In this document: positions 27,101 through 39,100 of the stretch, piece by piece | Layout: each line of letters starts with the position of its first letter | Position numbering within the stretch: the stretch's first letter is position 1 | NCBI GenBank assembly: GCA_030847615.1 | Contig: JAUMIR010000002.1 | Span: 111,422,309 to 111,486,308, forward strand | Direction: 5' to 3' | From: Gambelia wislizenii | Taxonomy: Eukaryota; Chordata; Lepidosauria; Squamata; Crotaphytidae | Length of the DNA stretch: 64,000 nt | Notes under the pieces: model-generated | What the model saw: only the letters and a program-made list of their open reading frames with translations | Databases searched by the model: none | Told to the model about the DNA's origin: nothing | Position numbers and translations under genes: made by a program

Positions 27101-30100
27101 ACCAACTTGGCCAGCACTCCATATGAAATCAGCCATCTGGAATCCACCGCCCGTTGACTTTTTCGCCTCCAGCCCTCAACCACCTTGTAGACAAGGAAGG
27201 TACCACAAGGGTTGTCCCTGCCCGCCGCCTTGCTGAAAAAAGAGATACCAGCCATATGCATAGAGATGGTACATGGGGCCAATTCCTGGTCCTTCAATGA
27301 CACCAGGTAGTGCAAAACCTTATGTTCCTTCATCAGCCAGGAGCCCCTGTAACCGTATCTGTGCCTGAAAGCAAAAAACTGGTCAGCAGCTCGTCTGTAG
27401 CTTGTCTGCATTGACAGCACCAAGGAGTCCACCTACCTCTTGCATCACTGTTCACTCCCAAGGTTTCACAGGTCCTCTGGGAAGGGGGCCGCTGTCAGGT
27501 CAGCGTCCGGGGCCAGCATACGGAAGTGGCCATCGTGGAATCGAGACAATGCATCTGCAATCTCATTATCCATGCCAGGAATGTGCTGGGAGGAGAAGCT
27601 GATGTTTGACTCCAGACACAACAGCACAAACGTCTGCCCAAGCTGCATAACTCTCTCTGACCTGGAAGACTGCATGTTGATGATCCATACCACAGCTTGA
27701 TTATCACACCAGAAACGCATCCTCTTGTCCTTGAACTCCTCCCACCAGATAACTACAGCCACTATAATAAGGAAAAACTCAAGGAAGTTTTTCCCCCATT
27801 CCCTAGGCCATGGTTGTGATATACCGGCCCCCAACGCAGAGACGCCGTCATCTGGCCATGCCAGAAGTCCCACCCCCACCCCATTTTGACCAATTGGAGC
27901 ACGGGAGGCCTGCTCCAATTGGCCATCAATTCCCACCCTCTTCCTGGCCAGCAGAGCAGGCTGGGAAGAAGGCAAGGAACATGGCGGCCCCCATCCTGGC
28001 AGCCACGTGGCTGCGGGGCTGTCATTTCAGGACCGGGGTGCCAGGCGGACCACAAACAGCTCACCAGACTAGTCCGGTAAGCCCCCTTCTTTAAATCAGC
28101 GGACTAGATAGCTTGATAGACCCTTAGATGATAAATAGACAGATAGTATTGTCTGATTGTGTTACATTGCTGAAGCCAAGGCATGTGTTTTTCTTGACAA
28201 GAATGAAAGGCTTGTTGGTAAATGGTACTAGTGACAATATCAGATTGAAGTAAACATTCCTTCTTCATCTTTCCAAAATAAATGCTTTTCATTGCCAAAG
28301 AATAACAGTAAACAGAATTTTATCATAATAAAGAAGTGGGTACAATTGGCTACAATCTGGCATAACAAGACATTTTCAGTCCCATTTTTCATATTTTCTA
28401 ACAAACATTTTTTGTAATTTGCAAAGGGCCTCTGGGAGAAAAACTGAAAAATTCAGTGTTTCAGTCAACATTGCCGCAGCCAGCAAAGTGACTTTTGAGC
28501 TGACCTATGAGGAATTACTGAAACGACGTTTTGGAAAATATGAACTGTTTCTAAAAGTAAATCCGAAGCAGCTTGTCAACCACTTTGAGGTAATGTAACT
28601 CTAATGTTAAGGAAACGGCACTTCTGTAAAGCCTGCTGTAGTTCACAATGAAGGTACTTCCAAGACAGAGGAACCCTAGTGCTATGAGACAAACAGCATT
28701 GTGCATTTATTTCTTCATGTCCTCTATAACCAGTTGGTTTTTTTTTTTCTGGAGAGGGAAATGATTCATGAAGCGGTAGGAAAACATAGGAGATGTACAA
28801 ATGGAAAGTCATCTGGAACCCTCATAATTCTGTGTCCAAGGAAGGAGAAAACTGCAGGATAAAAGCTTTGTCTGGAAGGACCCAGGAGGTCAAAAATGTA
28901 TATACTGTATCTTGCAGAAGAAGCTAGATAAAAAAATACTCCCTTATCTCTCAATGCAACATGTACATTGTAGTTAAGATCACTGACCACATTATAATTG
29001 TGCTTTCCCCAACTTAAAAAAAAAAAGTTATAGAACCAACAATTCCATAAACTGTTACAGGTTGAGTCTCCCTTACCTGGAATTCTGAAATCTAAAATAT
29101 TCCAAAATCCAAAATTGTCCACATGGGTGGCTGAGATAGTGACACCTGTGCTTTCTGGTGGTTCAATGTGCACAAACTTTGTTTCATGCACAAAATTATT
29201 AAAAATAATGTGTATAAAATTACCTTTAGGCTATGCGTATAAGATGTAAATGAAACAGGAATGAATTTCACATTTAGACTCGGGGTCCCATCCCCAAGAT
29301 ATCTCATTATGTATATGCATTATGTATTCCAAAATCCAAAATATTCTAAAATCCAAAATACATCTGGTTCCAAGCGTTTTGGATAAGGGAGACTCAACCT
29401 GTATTGAGGAGCTGTTTGTTGTCCCTTAGCAGATGAATGACTGAATTTGTAAGTGGCAGTGTCAGCTTTATGTATTGAATTTATTTATTTTAATTCACAT
29501 TTCAGATTGATGCAAACATCTTTGAACCCCAGGGAATCAGCTATCTGGAAGCTGAAGGGTCATTCATTACCAATGACTTGTTACCAGTTATACATAAGTC
29601 TTTCTCAGGAAAAAAGGTGTGTCTGGTAATCATCTTAGTATAAAATGGGGGTCTTATGGTCCTCTTTTACAATGATACATGAAGATAATCCCAAGTTACT
29701 AAAATGTTTATTGCACCCAAGAGAGCAAAGACAATTTGGAACTTTGGGCTAGATTATTTCAAGGTAAGTTATTAACACACCTGACTGAATGCACAGTAAT
29801 AATTATTTATTAAAATCTAAGCTGGTGGAATCTTGTGCTTTCAGGGTCATGTGTCCTTCAAACCAACCATGGACCAACAACGAAGCTGTATAAATTGTCC
29901 CACAACACTGCTGAATGGAGATTTTATCATAACATATGATGTGAACAGAGAATCTCCAGGTGATTTACAGGTAAATAGAACTAATCTGGTCTGGTATCTC
30001 AGTGGATTTGCTCTTAATATCATGCCACCCAAACCTTTTTCTTCTTGTTTTTCAGATTGTCAATGGGTATTTTGTACACTTCTTTGCACCAAAAAACGTT

Positions 30101-33100
30101 TCACATTTGCCCAAGAACATTGTTTTTATAATAGATGTCAGTATTTCAATGTCTGGACGAAAACTACAGCAGGTAACCAAACTTTCTAAAGTCAACTTAA
30201 AATGTAACTAGCTGTTAAATTAGCAGGAAGGGAGTTGTATCCAGCATCATTTCTTCTGAGCAGTTCTTATTTAAATTACCTGCAGAGTTTTGGGGATGCC
30301 TCCCTTCAATAAGTAGCTAGAGCCTAGATGTCCCATAAGGGGAGAGGTCCCATATTGCCCACATTGGATCACATGCTGGGCTCCCATACCAGCAGAAAGA
30401 TGAGCTATAATTTGAATGAATGAATGAATGAAATAAGAAATAAATATAAATATAAATATAAATATAAATATAAATATAAATATAAATATAAATAAACATA
30501 TGCTTAGTTATACATTGTCCTGAGGATCAGTGCCTGCTCTAGGTTTGGGGATTTCTTGGCAAAAATGCATTCCATGAGGCCTTCTATTCCTCTTTGCCAA
30601 GACTCACGAACTTTTCCCATTTCCTCTGACCACACACTCCACAACACCTGAAGAAAAATGTCAAGTCCATGAGCAAGCAAAAAATGGCTTCTGTTCCTTC
30701 ACATTCCCATCCCTTCCTTGCATTCATTCTCCCTCTAAGCCACAGAGATTTAAGACTTTATCAGATGAGGTAAATACCACCCCCAAAGAGTGTCATTTAA
30801 GATGTGATGATAACACAAAGGGCAAAATTGTCAGACATCCTTGTTGTTCAGCTGTTCCCACTGTGTACTGCTGGTGTGGATGAGGCATCACTTTTTTATT
30901 GACAGGAAAAGCCATCAATAAAAAGTGACACCTCATTCATGCCTGCACAACACAGCAGAAACAGCTGAATGATCTGATAATTTCAGCCTTTTGTGTTATT
31001 GTTGCGTCCTTGTGATGCGGTTTTTGCCATGTCTGATAAAGTCCTTAGAGAAGATGAGGTGATAGCAATGGCAAAGAAGATGAGCAGCAGGGACAGGGAA
31101 TCCCACCCACTGGCAATGCCCCTCTCCCACTAAATCTCACCCGTCTGCATGCACCCCAAAATGTCAGCACCTCATGCTGGCCTAGCTGATATATAAATTT
31201 TTTCTTGTGATTTTTCCTGCTCCTGTTTTATCATGTAACACTACCACATGTTGGAAGTCTTGATTTAAGTACTGTCTTATCTTTTCTGGATCTCTTTTTA
31301 CATAGAAGTATAAACTTTGCATTCCCTCACATCTGCCATATGGCTGTAGGTCCCACTTTGGTTAGAATGTATGAGAGAGTCAAATGTTTTTTCTAGTAGT
31401 GTGTATGTGAAAATGCCTGTCACAGCCTAATCCAGGTCTTGTCTATATGAGGGGGGAAATACGAACACATCTGAAAAGGCAGATGTTTGCAATGACACGA
31501 TCTGCCTACATACCCAAAAGACTCCCCCCCGCAAAAAAAACTCTGCATGATCACCTAGCCAGCTTGCAGCCGCAAGTGATTTACTTGCAATTTTAAATAT
31601 GCCGCTGCCATTTTAAAAAAAAAAGTTTCCCAGGTGCATACAAGCAACACTTCGTATTTACAAATAAAATAAAATAAAATAAAATAGTATAAAATCACCA
31701 TTTGATTGACTTACCGGACCCTTGCTTAGCTGAAAATCCAACATGGCGGCCACAGCTGCTTTCCCTCTTTGCTAGCCCCACCCCCTGTGCTTGTCCAGCC
31801 AATCATCCATACAAAGCCCTGGACATGGCGCACATGGACTTTGTGGTGGCTTTGGCTCCCCCCCTTCTGAATGCCACGTATTTGTGCGAACGGCCATTTG
31901 GACAGATCACCGATCTTTCACCTCGGGTACGTATTATTTTGGCCATATAGACAGGCCCTCAGTTAATGCCTTTGCTTCAGAGGAGGAAGCATCTCGGTCT
32001 ACATCACTCAGAAGATGTAAAACTGTAGGGGGGGGGACAGGAATTGCACACATAGCTCTCCATCCAAACTCCAAAGCTGAAGCTCCATACACACAGCCAT
32101 TTTGAAAAAATAGGCCAGTTCAGTTCTAACTAATGTGATGTTCCAGAGGGGCAGCAAGACGGATAGATACTCACTTCCCTTCTCCGCCGAAAAGCTAGTC
32201 AATGAGATTTTACTTATTTTAAAGAGAATTCATGTTGTCTGTGTAGTCAGTATAGTATGAAAATACTAGGGATGAAATCTGTGTCTTTTTTTCCTAACAA
32301 AAGCCATCTGTTTAGTGGGGGGAAATCTTTTTTAAAAGGGTTTTGATTTCTCAAGCTGGAACCAATATACATGGAAATTGTATAAAACTGAGGCATTCTT
32401 TTTTGTTCATACTTTTTCTGATTCTGCTTAGCATGCAGTGGATTGGAGAATACCACTCCATCAAGAGCGTGTGATGGATGTTCTTCCCCTTCTTGTAGCT
32501 CTCTGCCTTGCTCAGGCACCTTCTCTGGAGGTTTTGAGGATACATGGAGGCTGAAGAGGAAAGGGGGATCACCTCCCTCCCAGTTTCACTGACAGAAATA
32601 GCTCTGTCAGAGGAAAACTATTGTTATGCTTTTTAAAAATGGCTTATGTTTTTAATTGTTTTTTTTTAAAATGACAGATTAATCACTCTATGTAGTGTTT
32701 TTTAAAACTATTTTTAATTCTATTGTAAGCCGCCTTGAATCCCAAACTGGGGAAAAGGCAGGATGATAGTAGTAGTAATTAATTAATATTAATTAATAAA
32801 ATTAATTAATAAAATTAAAATTAATAAGCCTGCTTGACTCTTAGCCATAGTCTGGAAGTACCCATGAATCTCTGATGATTCTGAGCCAAGCCTTCTAAAT
32901 ACCTGCAGTCTTCCATTTTGTAGCGGAACCTTCCCTTTTGGGTGCCTTTTTCCTAACATGGGGCATTCTGGAATCATCCTTGAGCATACATGTGCCTGAG
33001 AGAAAGTTCCTGTGAGCCTGATTATGCACAACCATAGCTTAAGCTCAGAATCACAACTGTATTATACTATTGCCACAGTCACCTGAAATGGCTGCCGTTT

Positions 33101-36100
33101 ACATTTTTATGGAGATTTTCAGATGGGGACAAAAAAAGTATCTCACAATCTCCTCTTCTGCCCCCATCCTACCACCATAACTCAATGCTTCACACCTACC
33201 CTATTAGTGGCTCTTTCCCTCCCCTCCCCAGCAGCCCAGGAATGAATTAAGCTCAAATAGAGCCCCATTCACTTCCTGGTTTAAAATCCCAGGCTGTTCT
33301 CATAAGAGAATGATTGCGTGGGAAATTAAAAAAACAAAAGGCAAATAAACATCAAAAAGTGACAGCAAGCACAAAAACATACTTAAAAAAAAAACCAAAT
33401 AACCCAGGGAGGGTAGAAAAAAGTGTATCACTTACCTCGATGTCCTGATCGCGCCCAGAACTGTTCTGGCACGGCCCTGCCACTGATGCTGGCATCACGC
33501 CAGCATAACGAGGCATAGTTTCATTTTCCCATCATTTTGTTACAGAAATGGAATGGGCAATCTATTCATGGCTTAGCCTGTGAATAAAAAGGAGCACAGG
33601 GGGAATGGAAGCAACACAGGAGCATGACAACACGGGGACATCATCGTCTGAAATTCAAGCCCTTTAGTGATCTCCTGGCATTCTTTTCATGCCATATTTA
33701 GTCCATCTGATAATCTCCTATATATCCTCATGTGTATAGACTTTCCCACAGGTCATTATGGGGACACATCAAACCAACAGAAGTTCTTCTGTGCAGGGAA
33801 ATCATGAATTCAAAACCAGGCTTAAACTACAGTTTTTCCACCAGTAATTTGCCTTGAGTTGTTTGACTGTACATTTTTTTTTAATTTTAGACAAAGGATG
33901 CACTGCTAAAAATACTGGAAGATATAAAAGAGGATGACTACCTGAATTTTGTATTGTTTGGTAGTGATGTGCACAAATGGAAAGACACTTTAATCAAGGC
34001 CACTCCTGAGAACCTGGATGAAGCAAGACGTTATGTTCAAGGCATTGACATAGCTGGATGTAAGTTTCCCGGGGAAAAGGGATGAGTGTCTACAATCTTA
34101 CAAGCATGTAAGATTCCATACTCATAAGTGGATTTGTGTCTATGGGAAATAGAATTGTAATGATGCTTAATGTCCGTATCCTGTAGAGGGCTGCTGTTAT
34201 GTAATGGCAAAGGGGCCAATGTGCACCATGGCTGAAGTGAATCAGGACTGATGTGCTACAGTCCCTAATGTGCACAGGCCCACAACGCACATTGCCCTCC
34301 CCTCCAATGCACATCATGCACTCTTACCAGTGTCCCATTATACATCTTTGCAATTCAATAACCGGGTTTCTTAACACCTCTGCTACGTATATGAAGACTA
34401 TTGCACTACACTTTTGTAGCACTATTATTCCACTTTAACTGCTATGGCTGCCTGCCTCCTGTGGAATTCTGCGGTTTGTTGTTTAGTGGTGCCTAAGAGC
34501 TCTCTGGCTGAGAATGCTAAATGCCCTCTCCCTAAACTGCAAAGCCCAGGATTACACAAGAGGCAGCCAGAGCAGTTAAAGTGGAATAATAGTGCTGTAA
34601 CATTGTAGTGCAATAAGTCCCATAGTTAAGTGCACATAAATTCACATTGAGTTAAAGGTCATATGGGATTCTGGCCTACGGCAGCTGACACGCTGCAAAA
34701 ATAATGCATTTTTACACTACTTTAACTGTTATGACTCAGTGCTATGGAATTCTGGGATTTGTAGTTTTGTGAGATATTTAGCCTTCTCTACCAGAGAGAT
34801 CTGATGCCAAAACAAACTATGGATCCCAGGATTCCATCAGATGGAGCCATGATAATTAATAATAAAGTGGTGTCAAACAGCATTATTTCTGCAGGTGTGT
34901 CAGCAGCCTACGTCTATAGGTTTGCATAGTATTTTAAATCTCATTATTTATTTAAGAACTGACATAATCCTCCTTTCTCTTCCAAAAATCTCTGGGATTA
35001 AATGGTTTAAGATTAAATCAGTCTTCAAATGTTCAGGCACAATACAGTAAAACTGTTCAAATCAAGCAGAACTGCAGTAAAAACTAAGTACTAAAAGCAT
35101 TTTAGGGTAGAAAATGTGCAGATGGCTCAAGCAAACAAAAGTCTCCTCAACCAATGCAGAAATATAATAAAATTTGGTGCAAAGTAACACTCCCTGAGAG
35201 CATTCCAGAGGTAGAATGTCACCACCATTGTATCCATCAGTCGTACCTTTGAAGACAGGAACGTACTGAATGTACAGGAAAGCATTATAGAAGGTCCTGA
35301 CTTGACTTGGAAAAGCTGTCTTGAATAGCACTCCTCAGACACAATGGTGATGGAAATGTTTCTCCTTTCCACCATCATTGCCTCAGATAATATGGGCTCC
35401 CATTTGTTTTTCTTTGCTTCATTGTTCCTGGTTCCCTGGTTTTATAAAGACTGAGCCCCATACACTGGGAGAAGGTATTTAGAGGCAGAAGTGGGAAAGT
35501 TAGTAGAAGGTGTTAACATGTTGAGTTAAACACTAACATGCTAAACAGTCAAATTCAATTATTTACATTGAAAAGGGGTCATTTAAAACAAGCAAATTTT
35601 AATGTAGATTTAGCGTTCAGAATATAGGTTTAAAAATCACACCCATGATCTTATTTTTCCTCACGTGCCCCATCCCTATTGTGCGCTTTGGAGTGTAGGA
35701 AACAGCTGCATGAATGTTTGAAAACCCCATTTTTCACCCACTCCACCAAAACTCTTCTCTTGTTTTCTGAATTTCCCTTCCTTTCTCCTTCCTACCCTGT
35801 AATGATGGTCATTTTAAGGAAGACTGTTTGATCCAAATGCAAGCTGGTAGCCCTCTTGGAGGAGAAAGTACAGCAGCTGGAGACATGGGTAGCTACACTT
35901 CAACAGATTCGGGAGCAAGAGGTTTTCCTGGACAGAACAGAACGAACACTCTTCGATGGGGACCGCACAGAGGAAGTGGCTGTGGAGGAGAGGGTCACTT
36001 CACGGACACAGGAAGTAGACAGCTGGAGGAATGTCACACACAGAACAAGAAAATCCAGGGATTCTTCCAGCAGCTTGCAGCTACAGAATCGATTCGAAGC

Positions 36101-39100
36101 CCTTTCCCTTATCAAGGACAACAAGGAAGAACAGCATGGACAGACTTCAGGGGTAGAGCAGGGGACCTTGAGAGGACCACCGCAAGGAACAGCAGCTGCG
36201 AAGCCTCAGCGGAGGCGTGTGGTGGTGGTGGGGGACTCCTTGCTGAGGGGTACAGAAGCAGTGGTATGTGGGCCTGACAAGATGACTCGGGAGGTGTGTT
36301 GTCTCCCTGGGGCAAAGATCTGTGATGTGACCGAGAGGCTGACAAGACTCGTCAAGCCTACGGATCATTACCCCTTCCTTTTGGTCCATGTGGGAACCAA
36401 TGATACTGCAAGGCACAGCTTTCCCAAGATCAGAAGAGATTATGAGGCCCTGGGGAGGAAGCTGAAAGAAATGAACGCACAGGTGGTCATCTCGTCTCTT
36501 CTGCCAGTTGAAGGGCATGGTCCAAGAAGGGAGAGGAAAATAGCCGACGTAAACAACTGGCTCCGTAGATGGTGTCGCCGAGAACAAATTGGATTCTTGG
36601 ATCATGGACTGCGCTTCCATGCGGGGGGACTTCTGGCAAGAGATGGGGTGCATCTTACAACAGTTGGAAGAAACATTTTTGCCAACAGTCTCAAGAATTT
36701 GATCAGGAGGGCTTTAAACTGAGTCAAATGGGGGAGGGAGACAGTATTCTGGAAGGCAAAAGGGCTGGAGAAAATAGTCAAACTGTCATAGACGGAACAA
36801 GGCAAACAGCGCAAGGACCCAACAGTGGGAGGCAAAAAAACTTGCACAGGGAACAAGTAAAGGGAACACATGGTCTCAGATGTCTCTACACTAATGCACA
36901 GAGCATGGGAAATAAGCAAGATGAACTTGAACTCCTTGCACTACAAAACAAATATGATATAATAGGCGTTACTGAAACCTGGTGGGACGAGTCTCATGAT
37001 TGGAATGTAGGAATAGAGGGGTATAACCTTTATAGGAGAAACAGGCCAAACAGGAAAGGAGGAGGAATAGCATTATATGTCAGGGATATTTACACCAGTG
37101 AAGTGATCCATGACATCAATACTGGAAGCCAGGTGGAGAGCATCTGGATAAAAATTAAAGGGGAGGGAAACAACAGGGATGTTATTGTGGGACTCTACTA
37201 CAGACCCCCAAATCAGACGGAGGAATTGGATGTTGCCTTTCTAGAACAGATGAACATACATGCAGAAAGGAGAGATGTAGTAGTGATGGGTGACTTCAAC
37301 TATCCTGATATTTACTGGCAATCTAACTCAGCCAAAACTACAAGGTCTAGCAAATTCCTTACATGCCTGGAAGACAATTTCATGGTCCAAAAGGTGGAAG
37401 AGGCAACAAGGGGGTCAGCTATTTTAGATCTGATCCTAACCAACAGAGACGACCTTGTTAATGGGGTGCAAGTGGTGGGATCCTTAGGGGAGAGTGATCA
37501 TGTTCTCCTGGAGTTTGTTATACAATGGAAAGGAGAAGCCAGGCATAGTCAGACATGCATTCTTGACTTTAGGAGAGCTGATTTCAATAAACTCAGGGAA
37601 ATACTGGGGATGATCCCATGGTCAAGAATACTAAAAGAGAAGGGACCTCAAGACGGATGGGACTTTCTCAAAAGGGAGATACTGAAGGCACAATTTCAAA
37701 CAGTACCATTGAGGAAGAAAAATGGGAGGTGTCTCAAGAAACCAGGATGGATGACTAAAGAACTTTCAATGGAGCTAAGTTTTAAACGGAACATGTATAG
37801 GAAATGGAAAAGGGGGAAAATCACCAAAGAAGAATTCAAACAGATAGCGAACACGTGTAGGAGTAAAGTCAGAAAAGCTAAAGCACAGAATGAGCTCAGG
37901 CTTGCTAGGGAGGTTAAGAACAATAAAAAGGGATTTTTTGGGTATGTCCGCAGCAAAAGGAGGAAGAAGGAAATGATAGGGCCGCTACGTGGAGAAGATG
38001 GCAAAATGCTAACAGGGGACAGAGAAAAGGCAGAATTACTCAACACCTTCTTTGCCTCAGTGTTTTCAGAAAAGGAAAAGGAGGACCAACCTGAGGAGAA
38101 TGGAACAGAGGACACAATAGGGGAAATCCAGCTCAAAATAAGTAAAGAGGTAGTACAGGAATACCTTCTTAATCTAAATGAATTTAAATCTCCAGGACCA
38201 GATGAACTACATCCAAGAGTATTAAAAGAGCTGGCAAATATAATCTCAGAGCCATTGGCAATAATATTTGAGAACTCCTGGAGAACAGGAGAAGTCCCAG
38301 CAGACTGGAGGAGGGCAAACGTTGTTCCTATCTTCAAAAAGGGGAAAAAAGAGGATCCCAACAACTATCGTCTAGTTAGTCTGACATCAATACCAGGGAA
38401 GATTCTAGAACAGATCATTAAACAGAGAGTCTGTGAACATTTAGAAGGCAATGCCATAATCACAAAAAGTCAGCATGGGTTTCAGAGAAACAAGTCATGC
38501 CAGACTAATCTGATCTCTTTTTTTGATAAAGTTACCAGCTTGGTAGATGAAGGGAATGCTGTGGACATTGCATACCTTGATTTCAGTAAGGCCTTTGACA
38601 AGGTTCCCCATGACATTCTTGCAAACAAGCTTGTAGAATGTGGGCTAGACAAGTTAACTGTTCAATGGATTTGTAATTGGTTGACCGGCCGAACCCAAAG
38701 GGTGCTCAGCAGTGGCTCCTCTTCGTCTTGGAAAGATGTGACCAGTGGGGTGCCACAGGGTTCTGTCCTGGGCCCAGTGCTATTCAACATCTTTATCAAT
38801 GACTTAGATGAGGGAATTAGGGGCATACTTATCAAATTTGCAGATGACACCAAATTGGGAGGAGTAGCTAATACCCTAGAGGACAGGATCAAAATTCAGA
38901 ATGACCTGGATAGACTGGAGAGCTGGGCCAAAGCTAACAAAATGAAATTCAATACGGAGAAATGTAAAGTACTGCATTTAGGGCGGAAAAATGAAATGCA
39001 TAAATATAGGATGGGGGAGACCTGGCTGAATGAGACTACGTGCGAAAGGGATCTAGGAGTCCTAGTAGACCACAAGTTGAACATGAGCCAACAGTGTGAT

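Larger units (their letters stand above)
25251..28090 (-). mobile_element. Ngaro-like tyrosine-recombinase retroelement, internally deleted
   Basis: On the minus strand the order is A1 (28090-27805), RNase H, tyrosine recombinase, B1 (26457-26057), A2 (26056-25656), B2 (25655-25251). A1 resembles A2 and B1 resembles B2, the split direct repeats of Ngaro/PAT-group elements, which replicate through a circle closed by recombination. Gag and the reverse transcriptase proper are missing; A1 is cut short and joins the RNase H frame directly. No target duplication is seen, as expected for this order. Confidence 0.85.

Noticed and set aside
25500..28064. Small plus-strand open frames in the Ngaro-like region
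   Set aside because: They are shadows of the minus-strand recombinase and RNase H or of the terminal repeats and look like no protein.
34253..34330. GTGCACATTG-type repeats as a tandem array linked to 59459-59620
   Set aside because: The similarity is short and compositional; I could not establish a common repeat unit.
36569..36727. Upstream ATG extension of CR1 ORF2
   Set aside because: The frame overlaps the end of ORF1 and its translation has no similarity to ORF2 proteins. The ATG at 36728, five bases after the ORF1 stop, fits the family better.
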